From Notospermus geniculatus (taxonomy: Eukaryota; Nemertea; Pilidiophora; Heteronemertea; Lineidae), in NCBI GenBank assembly GCA_002633025.1, contig NMRB01001414.1:123716-187715 (forward strand): 64,000 nucleotides of DNA, in the 5' to 3' direction. The position numbers were made by a program, and so were the translations under genes. Positions within the stretch are counted from its first letter, which is position 1. Each line of letters begins with the position of its first letter. The notes beneath the pieces were generated by a model. That model was not told where the DNA came from. It did no database searches and saw only the letters and a program-made list of their open reading frames with translations. Positions 1 through 9,331 of this stretch are shown here, in pieces.

Positions 1-200
1 CTGCAGCTGCATCACAGACCTCAACTAAAAGTGACAAACATATCGACCATTTTGAAAACTGAGAGAGACTGTGATGACGACCCAGTACAAGAGAGCTCTT
101 TAATTCAATCCCTCAAAACTTCAAGGGAAAGTGCTATTTTGTGCGTAGTTTACCCATCTTTTCTAGGATAACAGGTAACGAAATATGACAAAGAACTTAC

Positions 201-3200
201 CTGTCTAGGATTCTGAGAATTGCACAGTATGTGCTTCAGTATCTTAGCTGCACAATTCTCCCCGCAATAAGCAGATACGCTGACAAGGAGGCCGGAGATC
301 CATCGCGCACGCTCCTGTCTTCCATTGATGAGTTGATCGCAGAGATTTATAACGTGGGGTTCCAAAGCAGACAGAAGCGGAATATCTGGCTCTGTGTCCA
401 TTCTTCGACAGTGGGTGGTCTTGTGGATTAGGGCAAGTAGTTTATCCTGAAAAATATCAACGTTCAAGGTCATAGAGTTCTGATATCAACTTTTATCTTA
501 AGGTAACTTTTTCCCATGACAAAAAGGAATTTCTGACACCCCCGGATGTGAGGTACTTGATAAAATCTAGGACTTACCAAAATATATCGACACGTCTGTT
601 GTACCACAGGAAATATCAGGGACTTCTTATCTGAAGAAAATCAAGCAAAGGATTTTTACAGTCAGTTGAGGGCGAGTAACCAAAGTGGGTGAGAATATAT
701 CCCAGTTGGTTCTCCAGCCATGACTTGTCACTCTCTAAATGCGCTCCTCCACATACATGTAAGAGTTATCTCAGGCAAGTTGGCTCTCAATGGGCAAATC
801 ACCATTCTGGTTTCCAAAAGTGGTGAAAGCTACATGTAGCAAAGGCATTTGCCAAGGTAAAAGTTGGCATTCTTACCAGGAGGAGGATCAGCTACATCAA
901 AAAGGAAATTCAGCATATTCGCAACACCAATGTCGGTCTTCATTACGAGATGAACACTCAGGTCTAACAAGCTGTAATGTAATAAAGGAGATAGACGATG
1001 ACATTGGTCTTAATGGATTCGCTCCATCACACACGGCAAGGATTTTATAATGACTTGAGAGATGTAGACGTGAAACATGAAAATCTTACCCTTGTTTGTC
1101 TTGAAGGACAGGTGTAGAGAGCCGAGAAAACTTATCAGCCAGTCCGTTAAGGATTGGTGGGGTCACTGAAATGAGGTAAAGGTAAAGATTTTAGGTCTAT
1201 AGTCAGATATCTCTGGCATTTAGCATGATTAGCCTACTTCATATTTACCCCCAGTGCCTCCAGAAACATTTATGGGGAACTCAAGCACTGGTGGCAGCTC
1301 GTTCAGCACTATCTTGATCCTTTCATCAACTAGTAATAATGAATTGCTTATCAAATTCATGAAATTATCTCAAAAATTTACTCACTGAAACTCTAGAAAA
1401 GACTCAAGAGTTTCAGATTGTAAAGTTCCACTTGAAAAAGACCCCGGTTGGGGTCGAAAATTCGTGAATTCTGGAGATTGACTTCTTGCTTATTATCATT
1501 TTGTGTGTCAATTTTGTGCTATTCTGTATCTTTGAAAAATTTACTCACATATTTGAACAAATTCATTTGTGATCACCTTGAGCAGCATATTTGACATTGA
1601 AGCCAGGTAAAGAAGATATGGCACTGCTGAGATATACATGGGATTGTCTTCGTTATGGAGACTCTCCTGTAAAGGAAATTCACAACTTCATGATTTCGAC
1701 TCAGTTACTTCTTCAATACTTCTGCTCTGTCTCCAGAGTTGCTGCAGGTTTAAAGCACCACGGTATTGCCACTTTCTGTCGACAGCCGGCACCACCGGTA
1801 CCCGTTCTCCAATACTGTAGTTAAGCCTTTCGCCCCAGTGTTGGAGAATGTATGATTACACTACAATGCACGTAGTAGCATGCGTAGTTTACCAAGTCGT
1901 CAATAGATGTCTCCCTTTACGCGGGTAGGTGTAACGCAGGATTGGGAAGCAATACTGTGGTCCTTTAAGTGACAGTTCTTCCAGGACAACTCCCAGGGTT
2001 CCCCACTACCTTCTATAAAATATTATTTCAAGGGTGCAAGCCTAAACTGATGACATTCAGCTACTCATCAAACAATACTGGGAGATACTTACCAAATGTA
2101 GGAAGAAACTGGAGCCCCTGGAGAAAACGTACAATATTGAGGAGAGATCACTCCTCTACTGTACAAAGCCACTGAATCAGGGATTGAACCCGCGACCTCA
2201 TTTAAGGCAGGCATTGACGTTTCCACTGCATCACTTTGAATAACTTGACATGAAGAGAGAAATTCCTACCTGGAATAAACTTAACAAAGCTTTCTTGATA
2301 TCTTGGCCGTGTTGAGAGGCTAGATGACCGAGGATGCCCACTACTGAAGTAATCTTTGGTATGTTCTCAGAACTTGTGTGATGATGATCTGCCTGGGCGC
2401 TACCGTGATGACAGAAGTCTTTCAGGCCACACATCAGGACTCGTGTGATGATGGTCGTCGGAAAACATGATCTGGAGTGGAGCAAAAAAGAATTTAGCTC
2501 GGACAATATTGACTCATTGAGTCCCACAGCAAAGCAGACATTTCATGTAGTACAGTGGAACCTTCCTGAGCAGACACTCTGCCAGCAGGACACCTCTCTA
2601 TTGAGGACACCAAAGTTCAGTCCCACACTGGTCACTTCTATTGATTTTGACCTCCATAACCAGGACACCTCTCAGTTCAGGACGGCATCTAACAGTCACG
2701 AAGGTGTCATTTATAGAGAGGTTCCACAGTACTGGCATCGTCCTCGGAATGGGTGAGTCTCAGTGCAATTTTCACAGGTGCCTACCGGTATTCAGAGAAA
2801 CTTACCCAATGTGGGCTACGACCCAGTCAAAGTGGGGGGAATGTTTGACAGAGGCTTCAAGCAATGCATTGATGCATACATCGGGAGATGTACCTATCCT
2901 GGAAGAAGTAGAGTTACAAAATGATGGTTAAATCAGGCAAATTTACATATCCATGGAAAGATATTTACATAGGCCTATCTATGGAAAGACATTTGGTTGC
3001 AATTTATGAAGCCATAAATTGTAGTACAATCTAAGCCTGGCTCTTGATTCAGAAAAAAACACAGATCTAACATAACTTACATTGAGGCAAAACATTCCGT
3101 GGCAATCTCCATCAAAATTTTGGTAGGCTGACAAGTCATCCATAGCTGGAGCAGTTTGTTCAAACTGGACGAGTGAGGCACACCCTGACGGTCTGAGTAC

Positions 3201-4919
3201 TTGCTACTGATGTGACCAAGTAACTCGATTGACCACTGAAAAAGTGAAAGCAGTCCAGAGGATATTAATACTGCCTCAATAAGACTGATGGCTCTTGGTG
3301 TAGGGGCGGGTCTGACAGTGTTTTGGACAAGGGGGCACGACTGTCAAAACTACTTCTAAAGAAAGAGGTGACATCTACTCTGAAATAATTGAGATTACTT
3401 ACAGCAGAAATGATAGGGGACCATGCTTCTGCATTTGACTTGATAAAACTCAACAAGACACTGCTCACATCTTGTATAATGGTCTCAAGTTGTTCCCTTG
3501 TTTTATCTGAAAATGTTAAGAATATGTTTGACTGCCTTTGCCACTGATCATGCTGTGGGGGTCATCTTACTTAGCACCAACACAGTTAGGTTCAGATACT
3601 GGCTCCTTCTTGAGATAGGGAGGTGGTAGAAATGTGTTTATCAAGCAAATCTCCCAAGTGATTGCCAATAGACTTATAGAACTTGCCACGTTTTCATTAA
3701 AAAGCTGCATAGGCCTAGAGCATAAAAAGATGTACAAACCCATTGCACCAGTGACATTGCTCCCCAATTCGATCTCCAGGATATGAGCATTAACGGCTTC
3801 ATCAAAGAGATCGCAGAGGTATTCCAAGACAGCACGGTGAGCTGATGGGAGATTCTGAAGCAGATACAGGGCACAGCGGCAGAGTTCTTCACGGCTAACT
3901 TTTCCCTTGTAGCTTGAGGCATTCACAAATTTCTTTAGATTGATCAGTATTTCCTGAAAAAGAAAAATGTGCCTGACATACCGAAGTCGTAGTGTCACCA
4001 TCGATCGAGACAGAGACCGTCAAGAAGGCAAATGCATGCATGTCTTCCATCCCCGGCTTCTGTTCTGTTCTGTCAGTGACGGGTCAGCTCCAACGATGCC
4101 GCCGCGATGGACGCTTTTCAAATATCAAAAGTCTAATCAGGGTACGGTGTGGCCACTTAGAATTGGACCATGACATCTACTATATCATGACGGACAAAAG
4201 AAAGGGGTCCAGGAGGCTATGGTCTATGAACAATGCATAGGCCTAAGCAATTGTCCGACAAAGGATCAGCCACACTCATCCGGCAATAGCAGTTCGGGAA
4301 AGTTCCGAATTTGGAAACGTTTCTGATTTTGGAAGCCCAGCGATTCCAATATTGGCAACGTTTCTTTTTTCGGAAGCGTTTTTCGATTCCGATATCGGAA
4401 TCGGTGTAGGCCTATTTGCATGTTAGGCCTAATCGGGATATGAGTATCAAAAATCGGGAAGTGTTTTTTTCCATTAACAGATGGCAGCACCTGTGACCTT
4501 GTATTTCACGGCGTAAAATCTGAATTGCTGGCGTAAGTTGGCTGCAATCATCGATAATCATCAATTATCATCATCAAAAGGCTTGATTGTGCCATAATCT
4601 CTGGGCTTCCAAATTCAGAAACGTTCCCGATATTGGAATCGAAAATCGCTTCCAAAAAAAGAAACGTTGCCAAAGTCGGAAACGTTTCCAATTTTTGAAC
4701 TTTCCCGAACTGATCTGATAGGAATGGGTCATCAATATGACGATATAACAGTACAATGGCCCAGCTAAACGATGATTTTTAGATGTTAGGTATATTCTAT
4801 TACTATCTTCTTGTGTAAAAGATTGTTTTTCTGGCGATGTGCCGTCACATCGGTCTACAAACATGACAAACCTGCGAATTATCGACAGGAGCCGACTTTT
4901 CCGTGACTGCGGCCGCCAT
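201..4919 (-). CDS. INTS5: Integrator complex subunit 5 (N-terminal half, runs off the left edge)
   Basis: Eleven exons join in frame: 4919-4872, 3953-3578, 3506-3403, 3235-3081, 2898-2806, 2471-2270, 2117-2093, 1165-1090, 971-877, 630-578 and 446-201, giving 491 residues of a protein of about 1000 residues in human. Diagnostic stretches are [20 protein letters not shown] (exon 2), [14 protein letters not shown] (exon 4), [16 protein letters not shown] (exon 5) and [17 protein letters not shown] (exon 6), all close to vertebrate INTS5. The family is an alpha-helical repeat scaffold in the nuclear Integrator complex, which cleaves snRNA and other nascent transcripts. I start at 4919 (MAAAVTEK) because A at -3 and G at +4 make a good context and a donor follows after 48 nt. 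The frame stays open upstream to an ATG at 5069, so a longer N-terminus is possible. Exon 10 ends at a good donor and exon 11 at cag|gtaagt; later exons lie left of position 1. Confidence 0.9.
1376..1545 (+). repeat. Copy of the hairpin element (right half)
   Basis: From tctagaaaagactc through gaccccggttggggtc to tgtcaattttgtgct, this matches the right half of the hairpin element at 19308-19534. It has only a short inverted stem (gaaactc/gagtttc) instead of the full left arm. It lies in INTS5 intron 7. Confidence 0.75.
1754..1964. mobile_element. piggyBac-like MITE
   Basis: 211 bp flanked by TTAA at 1750-1753 and 1965-1968. The ends are inverted (agcaccacggtattg and caatactgtggtcct). It belongs with the copy at 55531-55732, sharing the internal gtattgccactttctgtcga-type sequence. 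TTAA duplication is the piggyBac hallmark; no transposase is encoded. Confidence 0.65.
2165..2232 (-). mobile_element. tRNA-derived SINE, family A
   Basis: On the minus strand it reads tgatgcagtggaaacgtcaa, then ggtcgcgggttcaatccctg: A box and B box of a pol III promoter at tRNA spacing. Same family as the copies at 12387, 47666, 51193 and 56590. Confidence 0.6.
2545..2745. mobile_element. pogo/Tigger-like MITE
   Basis: Starts with acagtggaacc and ends with gaggttccacagt. Inside are ggacacctctctattgagga and a second inverted copy of the same words. It is one member of a large family in this window with CAGTGGAACC ends, typical of Tigger/pogo elements. It lies in INTS5 intron 5. Confidence 0.6.
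4290..4712. mobile_element. MITE with long inverted repeats in INTS5 intron 1
   Basis: Ends are cagttcgggaaagttc and gaactttcccgaactg. The arms extend imperfectly for about 110 bases each, with repeated gaaacgttt words. No coding capacity. The superfamily is uncertain and no clear target duplication is visible. Confidence 0.65.
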
Positions 4920-5171
4920 GTTTTTATTCAGTATCTGATAAACCTGAGGGACAAATTCCACCAAAGCCGCAACTGGACATCTTTTGCCGAAGACCAAGGG
5001 TAAGCTCTCTCCAGGCAGGCCCTCCCAACAGTACATTTTCTTAAAAGGAATTTCAACCTCTCGCTTCATCTTCTGGCCCTCTTCTCCTTGTCAGGCCTTT
5101 GGCCCTCTTTAAGTCACCCATCTCTGTTCAGATTCCTGTGGGTTGTGCAACTGCTCTTTGCTGGCGAGTGG

Positions 5172-5305
5172 ACTGAAAGTGAAAGAGCCCCGTCCTCCCA
5201 CAGCGGGGCTTTGGTCTCGTTCTCATACACTCGATGAAGAGGAGCTGAGGAGATGAAGAGGAGCGGGGTAAAAACCCCTGCTGTGGGAGGATGAAGAGCC
5301 CTGAT
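5172..5305. repeat. Short inverted repeat near the INTS5 5' end
   Basis: Cctcccacagcggggctt pairs imperfectly with aacccctgctgtgggagg about 80 bases further on. It lies 250 bases upstream of the INTS5 ATG and may be a MITE fragment or a 5' hairpin. Confidence 0.45.
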
Positions 5306-5923
5306 AATTCAGAGGTATTATAAATCTACAGCAAATAGCCTACAACAGGAACCCAGAAGGAACAACAGAGTTCAACTTAATTTTAATGAAAATGTTTATT
5401 AGTGTACCAAATATAAAGAGCGCTTCCATATATGTACACCGCTGGATATACAAAACAATACCCATACTTGACTAATTCATGACTAACCATGACGCACAGG
5501 CAAAAAAGGGCACCGCACTAAAGGAACAATGCTAGCACAAGATTTGGACATAAGATAAAAGAAACTGCGAGAGTCACCGTATGTCAACACCAGAATATCT
5601 GATTATAGGCCTATTCAGTCTAGATTGGTACCCGATCCCCCGCTGGTGGCGCTGGCGGGCTGGCTGTATTTATAGACTGCGGACCAGTCTATATTCAGTC
5701 TTGAAGAGAAAGCATGGTTATCATTGAAGGTCAGTGGAACCTCCCTTAGCGGACACCTCTGCCAGGTGGACACCCCATGTTTCTCCCAAGGTTTCTTCAC
5801 CGTCAATCTTGGTGGGAATAACCCATGCAGTTACCGGTATACTCCATTTTTTCACACGGTTTTTCAAATCAAAACACCACCTCTGACTGAAGGAAACTTC
5901 TAAAGCCACCAAAAGGCAGTTAC

Positions 5924-6481
5924 GCCGAATCAGTAGATGTCGTCCTGGGTAACCCTAATGTTTACCCAGGACCAACCTGGGTAACCCTAAAAGTTACCCA
6001 GGACAATCCTGGGTAAACTTTAGTGTACTAAAGTTTACCCAGTTTGAAATTCGCGCGATATAGGTGCCCATGCCTCCACAGCGCCGCTGGCAATTTCCCG
6101 CGCCAGTGCATATAAGTTCATCCCGAACTAGCCACTGCAGTTTGACGTCACGTACTTTTTGATTTCTCGACCTTTAGATGTGAACTAACCGTCCCTATAA
6201 GATGCGATCGAATTCAAATACATCTGCAAATCCTCCGCAGCTACACGAGTGACGTTATCAGCGGCCATTTTTGCCGATTTGATGGATTTCGTTCACTGAT
6301 GTATGACTAAGTGCCGTTTTCAAGATCCTCGACCGCAGGTGTAAAAGTGCGAGAATTTCAAACTGGGTAAACTTTAGTACACTAAAGTTTACCCAGGATC
6401 GTCCTGGGTAACTTTTAGGGTTACCCAGGTTTGTCCTGGGTAAACTTTAGGGTTACCCAGGACGACATCTACCGATTCGGC
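5924..6481. mobile_element. Mutator-like non-autonomous element with an enclosed first-exon-like segment
   Basis: 558 bp flanked by the perfect 9-bp direct repeat ggcagttac (5915-5923 and 6482-6490). The two arms of about 129 bp (5924-6052 and 6353-6481) are inverted copies beginning gccgaatc, rich in cctgggtaa words. Long inverted repeats plus a 9-bp duplication define Mutator-like elements. The 300-bp interior is unrelated to the arms and carries an open reading frame with a start codon and a splice donor (see the separate entry) and a CRE-like tgacgtca at 6143. Confidence 0.75.
6190..6268 (-). pseudogene. Possible captured first exon inside the Mutator-like element
   Basis: From an ATG at 6268 in a good context (aaaatggcc), the minus strand reads MAADNVTRVAAEDLQMYLNS and seven more codons up to a consensus-like donor (g|gttagt). 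The organisation, 5' leader, ATG, donor and intron start, is what a captured gene 5' end would show. I do not recognise the parent gene, and 27 codons could arise by chance. Confidence 0.3.
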
Positions 6482-6733
6482 GGCAGTTACCAACACATTC
6501 TTCATTTACAAGCCAGCTTTCTACGAAAGACTGGTAATATGTTACAAAGTCAAGAGGAGTCCCACAAATTCAATTGACTTTTGAATAGCAGTGATATTTG
6601 CCACAAGTTCCCGCGAAATGTCCACAGGTGAGCTGGAATCGGAGCTATGATCCATAATACACTTGCAAAGAAAAATTTTTGTCCTTAGGCTCAATTTCTT
6701 GCCCAACCATTTCAAAACTGATAGCCTATGATA

Positions 6734-6894
6734 CAGGCACGGATCCAGAGGGGGGGGGGGTGCCCTGGGCACACGCCCTCCCCTTTTGGCCAGGAAATCT
6801 GTGAAATCGACCATGAAATTCTGAAATTAGGTGCAAATTTCAATGTTTCTAGCACAAGGCGCCCCTCTTTCCCCAAATCCTGGATCCGCCCCTG
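6734..6894. mobile_element. hAT-like MITE, family GGATCC
   Basis: 161 bp with ends caggcacggatccag and ctggatccgcccctg. The CAG start and this end sequence recur at 12423-12578, 16480-16645 and 25581-25747, which all share interior words such as aaattctg and ccccaaatcc. No coding capacity. Confidence 0.65.
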
Positions 6895-6910
6895 TGTTAT
6901 TGCTGCTTAA

Positions 6911-7111
6911 CCCTTTCATTACATGGGACCCGGTCACCGGGTCATCCAAACCCCCACGAAATTTCCATGGGACCCGGTCACCGGGTCATAGTTATTGTTT
7001 ATTCAGTTTCTCTTCACTTCTTCATACAATAAATCATGGACTAAAGGTCACAAAAAAATAATAAAATGGGCCTCCGTAAGCTGGTGACCATACGTACCAG
7101 TAATGAAAGGG
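6911..7111. mobile_element. piggyBac-like MITE with TTAA duplication
   Basis: 201 bp between TTAA at 6907-6910 and 7112-7115, with inverted ends ccctttcattac and gtaatgaaaggg. The interior has two copies of gggacccggtcaccgggtca, itself a palindrome. Ends of CCCTTT next to TTAA are typical of piggyBac-type MITEs. Confidence 0.7.
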
Positions 7112-7244
7112 TTAAATGAATGAAATGGTCCATGGACCATGTGCTCACTCGTTTGGACATAACAGTGTAATGACAGAGAGAGGTACATGTCAGTTATGAG
7201 CAATCTAGGTCAGGTCATTCCCAAGTTGCTGGACTTCAATGACT

Positions 7245-8045
7245 GTTGGGTTATGCCACCTGGCGGCCATATTGGATGTCCGATCGGGCCAAAACTTCAC
7301 ATGCACATAAAGGTCATCTAGAAGGAGCCACATAGCACATTTGAGTGCTCTGGGTCAAGTTGTTCCTGAGTTATAGATGTAGCACATTTCATGATTTTCG
7401 GGTTACGCCACCTGGCGGCCATATTGGAAGTTTAATCAGGCCAAAATTTGACGTGCTTGTAAAGGTCACCAAGAGAGAGGTAAATATCAAGTTTGAGCAC
7501 TCTGGGTCAAGCCGTTCCTCAGTTATAGCACTTGGATGATTTTCAGGTTACGCCACCTGGTGGCCATATTGGATGTCCGATCGGACCGAAACTCGGTAGT
7601 TTTGAAGGTACCCCTCCAATACATGTTTATGCAAGATATGAAGATGCTCGGTGAAATAATGAGGACCTGTGGCAGGTTCGTCACTTTTGTTGAACTTTGA
7701 CCTCTGTGACCTTGAAAAGTAGGTCAAATCAAAAACCCGTTATATATGTTATGTACGGTATCCTAATTAGATACACCTATGATAAAAATTTGGAGACGAT
7801 CCAGTCATTAGTTCAGGAGTTATTGCACTTTTTGTGTTTTTGGTTTTGGCCACCTGGAGGCCAAGCCAAGAATCGAATCGGACCGAAACTTGGTGTCATA
7901 GGTCATCTGACCTGGGGGTATATATGTACCAAGTTTCAGATCGATAGCTCCAGCGGTTACGAAACGTGCCCTGCTAACGGACGACGGACGACGACGACGG
8001 ACGACGGACACCGCAGGACGGTAAAAGCTCACGAGTGAGCTAATA
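7245..8045 (+). repeat. Degenerate dispersed repeat with internal tandem units
   Basis: The motif ccacctggcggccatattgg returns at about 7258, 7410, 7553 and (diverged) 7850. It is followed by ccgatcgg-type sequence, and the stretch ends in a gacggacgac array and gctcacgagtgagctaataa. A related unit with cgtacgg repeats surrounds the gap at 9791. Translations of this stretch are artefacts of the repeat. Confidence 0.55.
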
Positions 8046-8585
8046 AAAAAATTGCAATTTGTGGGTCTACAGTATTGAGAGGAATCACTACTTTACCAAG
8101 TAAGAAGATCGCTGTAGACAAAAGCAGCTATTCACATGATGTATATAGGCCTATCCATTAAGTACAGACAACTTATCTATTTCGAACGACGTATTTGCCA
8201 AATTTTTTTAACATTCTTGAAATTTGGTAAATCCATCTTCGAAAGAGTCAAAGTCATAAATATTGAATCACTTACACAAAGAATAATCAATCTCTTCCCC
8301 AGGGGTGATGCAGATTGGTATCATTGCAACGTACACATAAACTATGTACACAGCTCAAGCAAAGCTTATAACAACTCCTGGGGACCAGGTTGACGAGTTT
8401 TGCCAATTCTTTGTGGCAAGAAGAGACACCTATTGACAAATAAAAAGATAATAAAAACTGTCAGGCAATACCCATTTTTTTCTTCCAGCTGAAGGGGAAG
8501 GGTTTGGAGTCAGTGTACTGTAAGGGAAGGGGTTGAAATCAAAATAAAACGTGAGGAAGAATAGACAGGTATCAATCCACCTTAC

Positions 8586-9331
8586 CTCCTTTTGATACAT
8601 CAACAGTGATCCTTATATCCACGTTCAGGTACTTGGGTTGCACGGCATAGAAGACGGAATGGCCAAACGGCAACGGACTCGGGTTGTGGCAGTCTTTGTC
8701 CGTGAAGCAGTACTCCACCTCCACAGTCATCTGCCTGTAGCATTGATGTCCGCCCGTGGGTCGTCCGAGGAAATATTCCTTACAGTCGGAGCACTGGCTT
8801 TGCCAGCAGGGGCCGTTTTCGTCCTTGCAATGTGTCTCTGTATTGTTCTTGCAGTCGCAATGTTTGCCGTTTTTGGGGTCGCAGGTCTCGCTGTGGCCGT
8901 TACACTCACATCTGCAAAGGTTTTGGGACAGTGATTAGGATATCAGCTTATTTTCTTCATCACTACCATTTGTCAGACAGGAATGCGTTCTACCGCCCCA
9001 GGAAGTACGGGAGAAAGCTCCGACTTCATATCTCAGGCCTATAGACCCCATCGGTTATCCTACCCTCAACCGACTTTCATCAGGGATCCGACGCATTCCT
9101 AATATTGTAAGGGAAGAAACTTTTACAGAAAGCTTTTTTCTCAAGTTTCTGTTCAAGCTGTCCTATTATGAAGACTTACTTTCGGCAGGCCATAGTATGT
9201 GAAAAATCTTGCTGAGTGTCAACACGGAAGAAGCCGAGTTTACAATTCTCACATTGGTTTCCTCTCGTGTTGTTAGCACACTCGTAGCAGACGGCTGTCT
9301 CTTTTGGACCGTGGAGAAGAAGTTTACTGAC
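8586..9331 (-). CDS. MEGF8: MEGF8 exons 31-32: laminin-type EGF and membrane-proximal region
   Basis: Exon 31 (9331-9180) reads KETAVCYECANNTRGNQCEN and ends DFSHTMACRK. Exon 32 (8911-8586) gives CECNGHSETCDPKNGKHCDC, then CSDCKEYFLGRPTGGHQCYR and the membrane-proximal FYAVQPKYLNVDIRITVDVS. In the vertebrate protein roughly 100-150 residues and a transmembrane helix follow. Here the exon ends at gga g|gtaagg with no partner found further left. Confidence 0.87.

Noticed and set aside
2445-2756. Open frames at 2445-2756, 51924-52373 and 57980-58316
   Set aside because: All are translations of pogo/Tigger-like MITEs.
201-4919. PI4KA or AP5Z1 for the helical-repeat gene at the left edge
   Set aside because: The first impression was a generic HEAT-type protein, but exons 2 to 6 match INTS5 in order and in wording.
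5941-6052. Telomere-like repeats (gggtaaccctaa) at 5941-6052 and 6353-6475
   Set aside because: The words are part of the palindromic arms of the Mutator-like element and do not form a regular hexamer array.
6542-6700. Possible terminal exon on the minus strand (DHSSDSSSPVDISRELVANI)
   Set aside because: A plausible short frame after a weak acceptor, but it does not match the missing MEGF8 tail and has no partner exon.
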